Part shown: one piece after another, positions 46,863 to 56,214 of the stretch
Position numbering within the stretch: position 1 is the first letter of the stretch
Layout of the letters: every line of letters begins with the position of its first letter
Assembly (NCBI RefSeq): GCF_947495325.1
Contig: NZ_CANLYK010000001.1
Span: forward strand, 248,001-312,000
Source: an uncultured Allomuricauda sp.
GTDB lineage: Bacteria; Bacteroidota; Bacteroidia; Flavobacteriales; Flavobacteriaceae
DNA: 64,000 nt
Reading direction: 5' to 3'
Notes under the pieces: generated by a model
Databases searched by the model: none
Told to the model about the DNA's origin: nothing
The model's input: only the letters and a program-made list of their open reading frames with translations
Made by a program: the position numbers and the translations under genes

Positions 46863-48020
46863 ATGAAAATCCCTATTGTTGTTGTGGCCTATAATAGACC
46901 AAGGTCTTTGACTCGATTACTGAAATCTTTAAGCGAGGCAAAATATCCACATCAGAACATTGATTTGATTATTAGTATTGATAAAGCCGATAACAATCAA
47001 GATGTTATTGCTATAGCCAATAAGTTTAATTGGGAATATGGAGAAAAAAAGGTCGTTTGCCAAGAAACTAACCTAGGTCTAAGAAAACATATTCTTAAAT
47101 GTGGAGGATTAAGTATTGAATATGGCTCTGTCATAGTCTTAGAAGACGATTTGTTGGTTTCTCCCAATTTTTACCTGTATGCGAAACAAGCACTACTTTT
47201 TTCAACTAAGGAATCAGCCATTGGAGGTATTTCATTGTACAATCATCAGCTTAATGTAAATACAAGAGCCAATTTTTCAGCTTTAGAAGATGGTTATGAC
47301 AATTGGTATTTTCAATTCGCTTCTTCTTGGGGACAGGCTTGGACAAAGGAACAGTGGGGTGGATTTATAGAATGGTACAATACAGACCCAAACATAGATA
47401 ATAACACAAATGTTCCTGCTTACGTAAGAAGCTGGTCTTCAAAATCGTGGCTCAAGTATAATATTTCCTATTTGGTTGAAAAAAACCTTTACTTTATGTA
47501 TCCAAAAATAGCTCTTACAACTAATTTTAGTGATGCAGGAACCCATGTGGGAAATGACAGTACCATTTATCAAGTACCATTGGATTATTGTATAGAAAAA
47601 AAGTATAATTTTTCCTATTTAAAGGATGCACTTGCTGTATATGATGCTTTTTATGAAAATAAAAAGCTTCACGAAGTTCTGGAGATTGAGGAACATGATC
47701 TGTGTTCAGATTTATATGGGTATAAATCTTCTATGGACCATAGATATATTTTGACTTCCAAGATTTTGAATTATGAAGTGGTGAAGTCTTTTGGAAAATC
47801 TTTAAAACCGCATGAGGATAATATATTTCGTTACATAGATGGCTTTGAGATTTTTTTATATGATACGTTTAATAAACAGAAAAACCTTGGTAGAAAGGAT
47901 TTTGATAGACAAACAGCTTATAATTTTAAATATATACCGTATAGAATAGTCAGAAAATTATTTTTGAAACAGTCTTTTTCAAAGCTCAAGAACTTATGGA
48001 AAAAAATAATAAAAAGATAG
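46863..48020 (+). CDS. Glycosyltransferase (GNT-I/GT2-like)
   Basis: 385 aa GT-A fold enzyme: IVVVAYNRPRSLTRLLKSL at the N-terminus, IISIDKADN, and the nucleotide/metal-binding VLEDDLLVSPNFY (about residue 95). The middle has a Trp-rich acceptor region (YFQFASSWGQAWTKEQWGGF). The pattern resembles the GNT-I-like family of bacterial glycosyltransferases. Adds one sugar to the lipid-linked repeat unit; donor and acceptor unknown. It is separated by 6 bp from the polymerase gene. Confidence 0.85.
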   Translation: MKIPIVVVAYNRPRSLTRLLKSLSEAKYPHQNIDLIISIDKADNNQDVIAIANKFNWEYGEKKVVCQETNLGLRKHILKCGGLSIEYGSVIVLEDDLLVSPNFYLYAKQALLFSTKESAIGGISLYNHQLNVNTRANFSALEDGYDNWYFQFASSWGQAWTKEQWGGFIEWYNTDPNIDNNTNVPAYVRSWSSKSWLKYNISYLVEKNLYFMYPKIALTTNFSDAGTHVGNDSTIYQVPLDYCIEKKYNFSYLKDALAVYDAFYENKKLHEVLEIEEHDLCSDLYGYKSSMDHRYILTSKILNYEVVKSFGKSLKPHEDNIFRYIDGFEIFLYDTFNKQKNLGRKDFDRQTAYNFKYIPYRIVRKLFLKQSFSKLKNLWKKIIKR

Positions 48021-48026
48021 CTATGT

Positions 48027-49205
48027 ATGTTAAAGGAGATTAATAAGATTGGGATTCCTTTTGTTGCATTACTCTTTCTGTATTTGCTAAATCCATTTGG
48101 CTTAAATATATACATTGGATATTTATTAACAGCCTTGATTGTTTTGCAAAAAGGATTTCTAATCAAGAATATTGATTTAGGGTTTCTCCTTTTATTTTTG
48201 TTTTCTATTACATATGCCGCTTTCTTTTCATTCGACCCCAAAGCAGGTAGTCAATATATAATTATCTATGCAATAGCGCCAGTCACCCTATATTTATTGG
48301 GGAAGTATGTTGCGGACAAAATTGATAACGGAACTAATTTGGTGCTGTTTTTGTTGTTGGTGGGCTGTATTTTTTCTATTACGGCAATTCTTTCTGTTTT
48401 CACGGATATCCTTCAAAATGGTTATAATGTAGTTGAGAGAAACTTACCCAACTATTGGACAGGACAGATAATTCCGGCGACCATAATGGGTTCTTACTTT
48501 ACGGTTGTTATGGCCATACCAGCATTGTTAATACCTGAAATTAAGAAACTACCTTTTTTAATTAAAATATTACTTTTCGTAATATATGGAATATCCATAG
48601 CCTGTGTGCTCAGGATTGGCAGTAGAACCCAATTGGGGATTAGTATAATTACCCTATTGATATCTCTATTATATGTAATGCCCAGACAATCTTTCAAAAG
48701 GAATCTTTTCATGTTTTCCTTATTGGGCTTCCTGATATTCTTTGTGGCGAATACAGTGAGCTTTGACTTGGACCAGGATTGGCTTTCAGCTTTTGCAGGT
48801 AGAATGGAAGATGGAGGTGGTGAAGACATAGCATCTGGGGGTGGTCGTACGGAAAGATGGGAAAAATCTATGGAAAACCTGTTCAAGAAACCCTTGGGTT
48901 GGAGCGAGCATGAATTTGGACATGCCCATAACTTATGGTTCGATGTGCTCCGCATTGGGGGTTTTCTTTCTTTTTTTTTATTGATAGCTTTTACCACCAA
49001 CGCTTTCCTTACTGTTAAGCGAGCGGTTAAAAAGAACAAAACTGCCTATGCCTTTAACAACCTAATAATTGTTTATACATTGTCTATTTGTATGGTTTTT
49101 ATGGTGGAGCCCATTCTTGAGGGAATGTTCGATTTTTTTGCATTTTTTTGCTTTTTAATCGGTGTAGTGAAAAAATATAATGCAGATTATCCCATAATTG
49201 ATTAG
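48027..49205 (+). CDS. O-antigen polymerase/ligase-like membrane protein (Wzy)
   Basis: 392 aa with about 10-11 membrane helices and a large periplasmic loop (about residues 240-300, with a Gly/Asp-rich GRMEDGGGEDIASGGGRTERW) as in the Wzy_C/O-antigen ligase family. It is the only polymerase candidate in the window and pairs with the Wzx-type flippase, so repeat-unit polymerisation is the likely role. The GHAHNLWFDVLRIGG segment with a conserved His-Asn fits this family. Confidence 0.85.
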   Translation: MLKEINKIGIPFVALLFLYLLNPFGLNIYIGYLLTALIVLQKGFLIKNIDLGFLLLFLFSITYAAFFSFDPKAGSQYIIIYAIAPVTLYLLGKYVADKIDNGTNLVLFLLLVGCIFSITAILSVFTDILQNGYNVVERNLPNYWTGQIIPATIMGSYFTVVMAIPALLIPEIKKLPFLIKILLFVIYGISIACVLRIGSRTQLGISIITLLISLLYVMPRQSFKRNLFMFSLLGFLIFFVANTVSFDLDQDWLSAFAGRMEDGGGEDIASGGGRTERWEKSMENLFKKPLGWSEHEFGHAHNLWFDVLRIGGFLSFFLLIAFTTNAFLTVKRAVKKNKTAYAFNNLIIVYTLSICMVFMVEPILEGMFDFFAFFCFLIGVVKKYNADYPIID

Positions 49206-49244
49206 TGTTGTCCAAAAATATATTCGGGCTTTGATACTTTACTG

Positions 49245-49252
49245 TACTTTTG
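49245..49252 (+). promoter_or_regulatory. Possible internal promoter -7 element
   Basis: TACTTTTG matches TAnnTTTG in the 94-bp gap before the GT2 gene, 47 bp before its start; no -33 TTG at the right spacing. May give extra transcription of the wecB-wecC part. Confidence 0.35.
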
Positions 49253-49299
49253 CGGCGTTAATAGCATGAATTATTCAAGTACTGACCATTAACCCATAT

Positions 49300-50178
49300 A
49301 TGAACAAACTTGCTGTTCTACTTACGTGTTTCAATCGAAAAGAAAAAACGATTAAAGCATTGGCCGCTTTAAACGAAGCATTTAAAAGTTCAAGTGAAGA
49401 TTGGAATATTTCAATTTATCTTACTGATGATGGTTCTACTGATGGCACTTCGAAAGCCGTGGCTAAAAGTTTCCCGAAAGTTAAAATATTAAAAGGCAAC
49501 GGGTCCCTTTATTGGGCTGGCGGAATGCGAAATTCTTGGGGGGAAGCCGTAAAGAATAGCTATGATGCATATCTGCTATTGAATGATGATACAGATATTT
49601 ACCCACATTTGTTTGATGCTGTTAGAAAGACTCATGAGTTTTGTATAGAAAATTATGGAACTGGTGGTATCTATGTAGGTACGACCGTTGATTCAGTAAC
49701 CAAAAAAGTTACTTATGGAGGTTCTGTGTTCACAAATCGATTTTTGGCAAAAATGAAGAGGGTGCAACCAAAGGATATACCTGTATCCTGTCATTTGGGG
49801 AATGCAAATATCATGTGGGTATGTAAAAACGTTGTGAAGGATATCGGAATTCTCTCGGAAGGATATGTTCATGGTATGGCAGATTACGATTATACTCTTA
49901 GGGCTACAAAAAAGGGAATCCCTGCATTGGTTATGCCCGGTATTATTGGGGCATGCACCAATGACCATACAGATCCATATTTAAAATTTTTCAAATTGTC
50001 CCTGAGGGAAAGATTTAAAATGTTATACAACCCGGTGGGTTTTGATTTTATATCACAATCCTATCATATGAAAAAACATTTCCCTTTAAGGTTTCCATTA
50101 TTTATCATGACGGGTTATTTTAAAGTGCTTTTTCCAAAAATGTACTATCATTTATTATATAAAAACAGAAAGAACTAA
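49300..50178 (+). CDS. GT2 family glycosyltransferase
   Basis: 292 aa GT-A enzyme with TCFNRKEKTIKAL, DDGSTDGTS (donor binding), GNGSLYWAGGMRN, and the metal-binding LLNDDTDIYP. These features resemble rhamnosyl/fucosyl-type GT2 transferases, though the sugar cannot be assigned. It lies 3 bp before wecB. Confidence 0.88.
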   Translation: MNKLAVLLTCFNRKEKTIKALAALNEAFKSSSEDWNISIYLTDDGSTDGTSKAVAKSFPKVKILKGNGSLYWAGGMRNSWGEAVKNSYDAYLLLNDDTDIYPHLFDAVRKTHEFCIENYGTGGIYVGTTVDSVTKKVTYGGSVFTNRFLAKMKRVQPKDIPVSCHLGNANIMWVCKNVVKDIGILSEGYVHGMADYDYTLRATKKGIPALVMPGIIGACTNDHTDPYLKFFKLSLRERFKMLYNPVGFDFISQSYHMKKHFPLRFPLFIMTGYFKVLFPKMYYHLLYKNRKN

Positions 50179-50181
50179 TAT

Positions 50182-51303
50182 ATGTTGAAAAAAAACCTAA
50201 TCGTTTTCGGGACAAGGCCAGAGGCAATTAAAATGGCACCACTTGTCAAGGCTTTTAATAGGTCGGAACAATTTGAGACTAAGGTTTGTGTTACTGCTCA
50301 ACACCGTGAAATGTTAGATCAAGTTTTGGAATTTTTCGAAATCACACCAGACTTTGATTTAGATTTAATGAAGCCAGGTCAAAACCTTTATGGTTTGACA
50401 GCTTCAATTATTACAAATTTACAGTCTGTTTTAGAGTCTTATAAACCAGATTTTGTATATGTTCATGGCGATACCACAACAACTATGGCAACTAGCATAG
50501 CCTCCTTTTATTCTGGGGCAAAAGTATGTCATGTGGAAGCTGGTCTACGTACGTTCAATAAATTGGCTCCTTTCCCTGAAGAAATCAATAGAAGAATAAC
50601 AGGACATGTTGCAGATTACCATTTTGCGCCAACAGAGACCTCAAATAATAATCTCCGAAAAGAAGGAATTGAAGAAAAGACTATAACTATTACAGGCAAC
50701 ACGGTCATTGATGCTTTACATGAAAGTGTCAATAGGGTAAAAACCTTGGATTCCAATGAATTAAATAAATTAAAATCCATAATTTCAGCGGATAAAAAGA
50801 TTATTCTAGTAACAGGACATAGAAGGGAGAATCATGGACAAGGTTTTATCAATATATGTGAGGCCTTGAAGAAAATTGCAGAAAAATTTGATGATGTTGA
50901 AATCATTTACCCGGTCCATCTTAATCCAAAGGTTCAAAAACCAGTATACGAATTATTGGGTAATATGGGTAATATTAAACTGATAGATCCATTAGCGTAT
51001 CCTGAGTTTGTTTGGTTGATGAACGAAAGCCATCTTGTGATTACTGATAGTGGAGGAGTACAGGAAGAAGCTCCCAGTTTAGGCAAACCGGTCTTGGTGA
51101 TGAGAGATACAACTGAAAGACCTGAAGCAGTTGAAGCGGGGACCGTAATTTTAGTAGGAACGGACAAAGAAAAAATAATTTCCGAAACCATTTCTCTACT
51201 TACAAGTGAAGAAAAATATAAAGCCATGAGCAGATTGCATAACCCATATGGGGATGGTAATGCTTGTGAGCGGATAGTAGAATTTATGAAAAACAGATTA
51301 TAG
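50182..51303 (+). CDS. wecB: UDP-N-acetylglucosamine 2-epimerase (non-hydrolysing)
   Basis: 373-aa GT-B fold epimerase making UDP-ManNAc from UDP-GlcNAc. FGTRPEAIKMAPL, VHGDTTTTMA, HVEAGLRTFNK, PFPEEINRR and SDSGGVQEEAPSLGKPVLVMR are all diagnostic. The last base of its stop codon is the first base of the next GTG start (wecC), so the two are translationally coupled; together they make UDP-ManNAcA. Confidence 0.96.
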   Translation: MLKKNLIVFGTRPEAIKMAPLVKAFNRSEQFETKVCVTAQHREMLDQVLEFFEITPDFDLDLMKPGQNLYGLTASIITNLQSVLESYKPDFVYVHGDTTTTMATSIASFYSGAKVCHVEAGLRTFNKLAPFPEEINRRITGHVADYHFAPTETSNNNLRKEGIEEKTITITGNTVIDALHESVNRVKTLDSNELNKLKSIISADKKIILVTGHRRENHGQGFINICEALKKIAEKFDDVEIIYPVHLNPKVQKPVYELLGNMGNIKLIDPLAYPEFVWLMNESHLVITDSGGVQEEAPSLGKPVLVMRDTTERPEAVEAGTVILVGTDKEKIISETISLLTSEEKYKAMSRLHNPYGDGNACERIVEFMKNRL

Positions 51304-52520
51304 TGTCAGAAAAAAGAGTAACAATGATGGGTTTGGGTTATATTGGCCTACCCACGGCTGCATTAATTGCAGGGAATAAAACAAAAGTTAATGGTGTAGA
51401 TGTTAATCCGCATGTTGTGGAGACCATCAACAAAGGTAAAGTTCATATCGTAGAGCCAGACTTAGATAAAGCTGTGGCAAAGGCGGTTGAAGAAGGTTTT
51501 TTGCATGCAAGTCTTGAACCAAATGAAGGTGATGCTTATTTAATTGTGGTACCAACCCCTTTTAAAGAAAAAAATGAACCGGACATCTCTTATGTTGAAG
51601 CCGCCACTAAAGCTGTTTTGCCCCTTTTAAAGGAGGGAGATTTATATATCATAGAATCCACCTCCCCTATTGGAACAACTGAAAAAATGAAAGCTTTAAT
51701 TTTCAACGCTCGTCCCGAACTTAAAGGGAAGATATTTATGGCGTATTGTCCTGAGAGGGTCCTCCCTGGAAATGTAATGCACGAACTTGTACATAATGAT
51801 CGAGTTATAGGGGGTATAGACGAAGACTCTACACAAAAAGCAATTGATTTTTATTCAAAATATGTAAAGGGGAGTTTACACCCAACCAATGCACGTACTG
51901 CAGAAATGTGCAAATTGGTAGAAAATTCTTCTCGAGATGTACAGATTGCATTTGCTAATGAACTTTCTCTTATTTGTGATAAAGCGGATGTTAATGTATG
52001 GGAATTAATAAAGCTGGCCAACAGGCACCCTAGAGTAAACATCCTACAGCCTGGTTGTGGAGTGGGTGGGCATTGTATAGCAGTAGACCCTTACTTTATT
52101 GTATCCGATTATCCCATGGAATCAAAAATTATTGGTACCGCAAGAGAAATAAATAACTATAAATCTTTTTGGTGTGCAGAAAAAGTGCAAAATGAAAAGC
52201 TTCAGTTTGAGTTGAAGCACGGGTACAAACCTAAGGTAGCTTTGATGGGGCTAGCATTTAAGCCAAATATTGATGACTTACGGGAGTCTCCAGCTAAATA
52301 TATTGTTCAAAAAGTGTTGCAGAATGCCAATAATGAGGAGTATTTTATTGTAGAACCCAATATAGATACCCATAATGTTTTCAAAATCACAGATTACAAG
52401 GATGCATTTGAGAAAGCAGATATAGTTGTTTATTTGGTAGCTCACAATGAGTTCAAAGGACTGCCAAGAGATACCTCAAAAAGAATAATTGATTTTTGTG
52501 GAGTTTTGGAAACAAAGTAA
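51303..52520 (+). CDS. wecC: UDP-N-acetyl-D-mannosamine dehydrogenase
   Basis: 405 aa of the UDP-glucose/GDP-mannose dehydrogenase family: MGLGYIGLPTAAL NAD loop, VVPTPFKEKNEPD, ESTSPIGTT, and the catalytic Cys in GCGVGGHCIAVDPYF. It oxidises UDP-ManNAc twice to UDP-ManNAcA. GTG start overlapping the wecB stop by one base. ManNAcA is a likely target of the AsnB-like amidotransferase. Confidence 0.95.
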   Translation: MSEKRVTMMGLGYIGLPTAALIAGNKTKVNGVDVNPHVVETINKGKVHIVEPDLDKAVAKAVEEGFLHASLEPNEGDAYLIVVPTPFKEKNEPDISYVEAATKAVLPLLKEGDLYIIESTSPIGTTEKMKALIFNARPELKGKIFMAYCPERVLPGNVMHELVHNDRVIGGIDEDSTQKAIDFYSKYVKGSLHPTNARTAEMCKLVENSSRDVQIAFANELSLICDKADVNVWELIKLANRHPRVNILQPGCGVGGHCIAVDPYFIVSDYPMESKIIGTAREINNYKSFWCAEKVQNEKLQFELKHGYKPKVALMGLAFKPNIDDLRESPAKYIVQKVLQNANNEEYFIVEPNIDTHNVFKITDYKDAFEKADIVVYLVAHNEFKGLPRDTSKRIIDFCGVLETK

Positions 52521-52538
52521 GCTGTAAACTTCTTACGA

Positions 52539-53597
52539 ATGAAAAATACTTTGATTATTCTGGCTCAATCATTAGAACAGCCTAGAATAGTAAAACGGAT
52601 AAACCAAAAAGCTAGAGAATACAAGAGTATTCATGTATATGGGTTTACCAGAAATGTTCATTCAGTAGATAATCATGAGGTATTAAATAAAAATAAAAAT
52701 GTAACCATAACAATCGCAGGTCAATTAGAAAATGGAAAATATCTTAAACGAATTTTCACCTACTTAAAGTTGCTGGCCAAAATCTATAAAACTTATGGGT
52801 TTATAAAGAAAAATGTATATGTCTTTGGGCTGGATTTAAGAATCTTCAGTTTTTTCCTTTTTAATGCCGATGTGGACTATGAAATCAGCGATATTGTTTG
52901 GTTGTACGATGGTAAGCACAAAAGAAGGTTTTTTAGTTTTATAGATAGGTTTTTGGCAGCAAAATCTCGAAAGGTTGTTTTTACAACTAAAAGCTTTTAT
53001 ACAGGATATTACAGTAAATCAGTTAAAGAAGCCCAAGTAATTGTTGCTGAAAATAAATTGGAGACCTATGATAGGGTGCATCCAATTGCGCAAATAAAGA
53101 ATGATAAGGTTAGAATAGCTTATATAGGAGCGTTTAGATATCCAAAAATCATAGAAAATTTGCTTACAGCAGTAAGCGACAACCCTAAATTGACCCTAAA
53201 TTTTTATGGAGCTACGCATGGTAGATTAATCGAAAAAATAAATCAAGCAACGGAGTCAAATTCAAATATTTTTTATCATGGATCGTTTAAAAATCCAGAT
53301 GACCTTGAAGAAATTTACAAGGAGAATAATCTGAATTTTGTGGTATACGACAATTTATTAGAAAATGAACAAGTTGCAATGCCCAATAAATTTTACGAAT
53401 CGGGTTTTTTTAATATACCCATTGTTTGCGCTACGGAGACATATGTAGGCGAGAGGGTTTTGAGCAAAAAAATGGGTTGGACCATAGATACGGATTTTGA
53501 GTCAATATCAAATTTTTTGAATACTATTTCAGTATCTGAATTGGTTGAAAATCATAAAAACATTAAAAAACTAGACAAAAGTCAGTTTATAACTTAA
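52539..53597 (+). CDS. Glycosyltransferase, GT-B-like
   Basis: 352 aa. A weakly conserved N-terminal half is followed by a Rossmann-like C-terminal domain (VRIAYIGAFRYPKIIENLLTA, LNFYGATHGRLIEKI, FYHGSFKNPDDLEEIYKENN) typical of GT4-type donor binding, ending with a KFYESGFFNIPIVCAT segment. Adds a sugar in the repeat unit; specificity unknown. The reading is less certain than for the other transferases. Confidence 0.72.
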   Translation: MKNTLIILAQSLEQPRIVKRINQKAREYKSIHVYGFTRNVHSVDNHEVLNKNKNVTITIAGQLENGKYLKRIFTYLKLLAKIYKTYGFIKKNVYVFGLDLRIFSFFLFNADVDYEISDIVWLYDGKHKRRFFSFIDRFLAAKSRKVVFTTKSFYTGYYSKSVKEAQVIVAENKLETYDRVHPIAQIKNDKVRIAYIGAFRYPKIIENLLTAVSDNPKLTLNFYGATHGRLIEKINQATESNSNIFYHGSFKNPDDLEEIYKENNLNFVVYDNLLENEQVAMPNKFYESGFFNIPIVCATETYVGERVLSKKMGWTIDTDFESISNFLNTISVSELVENHKNIKKLDKSQFIT

Positions 53598-53610
53598 GAA
53601 TAAGAATAGG

Positions 53611-54615
53611 ATGTTTAAAGGTAAAACACTATTAATCACAGGAGGAACAGGCTCATTTGGGAATGCGGTTTTAGATCGTTTCTTACAAACTGACATTGGT
53701 GAAATCAGGATTTTTAGCAGAGATGAGAAAAAGCAGGACGATATGCGTAACCGCTTAAAAAACCCTAAGATAAAATTTTATATAGGGGATGTAAGGGATT
53801 ACAATAGTATACATCACGCAATGCATGGTGTAGACTACGTTTTCCATGCTGCAGCATTAAAACAAGTGCCGTCATGTGAGTTTTTCCCCATTGAAGCTGC
53901 AAAAACAAATGTTTTTGGCACTCAAAATACAATTGATGCTGCGGTGGCAAACAAAGTTGACAAAATTATTTGTCTAAGTACTGATAAGGCTGCATATCCA
54001 ATCAATGCTATGGGAATTAGCAAAGCCTTAATGGAAAAGGTTGCCGTTGCTGCCTCAAGAAATATTCCTGAGGATTCAACTACAGTCTGTCTTACCAGAT
54101 ATGGAAATGTTATGGCTTCCAGAGGCTCTGTAATTCCTTTGTTTGTTGATCAAATTAGAGAAGGAAATCCATTAACTGTAACAGACCCTAATATGACTAG
54201 ATTTCTAATGTCATTGGAAGATGCAGTTGATTTGGTATTATTTGCGTTTGAGCATGGGCACCAAGGTGATCTTTTTGTCAATAAGGCTCCCGCTAGTACA
54301 ATTGGAGATTTGGCTGAAGCAGTAAAACAAATTTTCAAATCTAAAAATGAAATAAAGGTTATTGGAACAAGACATGGGGAGAAATTGTACGAAACCCTTT
54401 GTACTCGGGAGGAAATGCAGAAGGCAGAAGATATGGGAGAATTTTACAGAATTCCAGCAGACAATAGAGATTTAAATTATAGTAGATATTTCTCTGAAGG
54501 AGAGCAAGATATAAGTGCAATTGAAGATTACCATTCACATAATACAAAGCACTTGGATGGAGATGAATTACAACAGACGCTTTTGACACTTGATTTCATC
54601 AAAGAAAATCTCTAA
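53611..54615 (+). CDS. CapE-like UDP-GlcNAc 4,6-dehydratase/5-epimerase
   Basis: 334-aa SDR with GGTGSFGNAVLDRFL. The catalytic region is STDKAAYPINAMGISKALMEK, where the usual active-site Tyr is Met, as in the CapE group of inverting dehydratases. RYGNVMASRGSVIPLF and GTRHGEKLYETL follow. It makes the 4-keto-6-deoxy-L-arabino-hexulose intermediate, the first step to UDP-L-FucNAc. The gene overlaps the next by one base, and capF- and capG-like genes follow, so the whole pathway is clustered. Confidence 0.93.
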   Translation: MFKGKTLLITGGTGSFGNAVLDRFLQTDIGEIRIFSRDEKKQDDMRNRLKNPKIKFYIGDVRDYNSIHHAMHGVDYVFHAAALKQVPSCEFFPIEAAKTNVFGTQNTIDAAVANKVDKIICLSTDKAAYPINAMGISKALMEKVAVAASRNIPEDSTTVCLTRYGNVMASRGSVIPLFVDQIREGNPLTVTDPNMTRFLMSLEDAVDLVLFAFEHGHQGDLFVNKAPASTIGDLAEAVKQIFKSKNEIKVIGTRHGEKLYETLCTREEMQKAEDMGEFYRIPADNRDLNYSRYFSEGEQDISAIEDYHSHNTKHLDGDELQQTLLTLDFIKENL

Positions 54616-55046
54616 TGAGCGATGTAGTGCAGCTAATTAAAGGCGAAATATTTGAAGACGAAAGAGGGAAACTAAGTTTTGCTAACACCTTTGACATGTC
54701 CGAAATAGTACGCTTTTATGAAATTGCTCCAAAAAATCAACAAATAATAAGAGCGTGGCAAGGACATGAACTTGAAAAAAAATGGTTCAACTGCCTTTCA
54801 GGTTCTTTTATAATTAACATTATAAAAGTAGATAGTTTTGATAATCCTTCGGATTATCTAGCTCCCACAAGGATGGAGCTGAATTCATATACTGCTGAAA
54901 TTTTAGCAGTACCTGGTGGTTTTGCTACAGGAATTAAGGCTACTTCCAAAGATTCTAGATTACAGGTGTTTTCAAATCTTGGATTGAACGAATCAAAAAA
55001 AGATGATTTTAGATTTCCTTTGGAAAAATGGTCTGCAGAATGGTAA
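54615..55046 (+). CDS. WxcM-like cupin (ketoisomerase/acyl-transfer type)
   Basis: 143 aa cupin. EIFEDERGKLSFANTF, FYEIAPKNQQIIRAWQGHELEKKWFNCLSGSF and the PGGFATGIKA segment fit the WxcM/FdtA-like sugar 3,4-ketoisomerase or dTDP-4-dehydrorhamnose 3,5-epimerase-like families. It sits between the CapE- and CapF-like genes, where such a protein is found in several FucNAc clusters, but its reaction here is not certain. Confidence 0.75.
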   Translation: MSDVVQLIKGEIFEDERGKLSFANTFDMSEIVRFYEIAPKNQQIIRAWQGHELEKKWFNCLSGSFIINIIKVDSFDNPSDYLAPTRMELNSYTAEILAVPGGFATGIKATSKDSRLQVFSNLGLNESKKDDFRFPLEKWSAEW

Positions 55047-55049
55047 AAA

Positions 55050-56195
55050 ATGATGAAAAAACATAAAATCGGGATAACTGGTCAAGCTGGTTTTGTTGGA
55101 AACCATCTTTATACTACATTATCCTTACGTGAAGATGTGGAATTAGTGCCTTTTAAGCGTTCTTTTTTTGAAGATCAAGAGGAATTGGCTCAATTTGTTA
55201 TAGAATGTGATACAGTGGTACATCTAGCGGCCATGAACAGGCATGAAGACCAAAATGTAATTTATAATACCAATATAAAATTGGTGGAAGATCTTATTTC
55301 GGTTTGCAAAAAATCAAGTGCTACACCACATATAATTTTTTCGTCATCTTCACAAGAACAAAAGGACAACCTTTACGGTAATTCAAAAAGGGAAGGTAAG
55401 GAACGTTTTATTGCTTGGGCTAAAGAGACCGAAGGTAGGTTTACTTCACTGACAATCCCGAATGTATTTGGTCCATTTGGAAAACCAAATTATAACTCTG
55501 TTGTTGCAACATTTTGTCATAAAGTAGCTCATGGTGAGGAGCCAACAATTATTAATGATGGTGAGGTTGGGCTTATATATGTAAATGACTTGGTCAAAAT
55601 TTTTATCAATACCATTTTTGGTGATCAAACAGCTACAAAAATTGATAAAAACAGTTTTGAGGTACTGATTGAACCCAACCATTATCTTAAAGTTTCAAAA
55701 ATCCTTGAACTTCTCAATAAGTTTAAAAAGGATTATATGGAAAATGGCATTTTTCCATGTTTGGAAGACCATTTTGAAAAATCCTTGTTCAATACCTTTA
55801 GGTGTTATATTCCAGAATCTCATTATCCTGTTAAATATACCAAACATACCGACCCTAGGGGTAGTTTTGTGGAAATAGCCCGTACCCAAACAGCGGGACA
55901 ATTCTCATTCTCCACAACGGTTCCTGGTATTACCCGTGGTAATCATTTCCATACAAGAAAAGCTGAACGCTTTGCTGTTATTAGTGGCAAAGCTAGAATT
56001 CAATTGAGAAAGATTGGTACAGAAAAGGTTATTAATTATGATTTAAACGGAGATGAACCTGCCTATGTTGATATGCCAATTTGGTATACCCATAATATTA
56101 TCAACACCGGGGAGGAAGAACTGATAACGCTTTTTTGGATCAATGAGCCTTATGACCCGGAAGATGCGGATACCTATTTTGAAAATGTAGAATAA
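55050..56195 (+). CDS. CapF-like bifunctional reductase/epimerase
   Basis: 381 aa. N-terminal SDR domain (GITGQAGFVGNHLYTT, LAAMNRHEDQNVIYNTN, SSSSQEQKDNLYGNSKREGKE) and C-terminal cupin domain (DPRGSFVEIARTQTAGQFSFS, GNHFHTRKAERFAVISG, PIWYTHNIINTGEEEL). This is the CapF architecture: cupin C3-epimerisation and SDR reduction of the CapE product to UDP-L-6-deoxytalosamine-type sugar, the second step of UDP-L-FucNAc synthesis. Confidence 0.93.
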   Translation: MMKKHKIGITGQAGFVGNHLYTTLSLREDVELVPFKRSFFEDQEELAQFVIECDTVVHLAAMNRHEDQNVIYNTNIKLVEDLISVCKKSSATPHIIFSSSSQEQKDNLYGNSKREGKERFIAWAKETEGRFTSLTIPNVFGPFGKPNYNSVVATFCHKVAHGEEPTIINDGEVGLIYVNDLVKIFINTIFGDQTATKIDKNSFEVLIEPNHYLKVSKILELLNKFKKDYMENGIFPCLEDHFEKSLFNTFRCYIPESHYPVKYTKHTDPRGSFVEIARTQTAGQFSFSTTVPGITRGNHFHTRKAERFAVISGKARIQLRKIGTEKVINYDLNGDEPAYVDMPIWYTHNIINTGEEELITLFWINEPYDPEDADTYFENVE

Positions 56196-56214
56196 TAATC
56201 TTAAAATATTATCA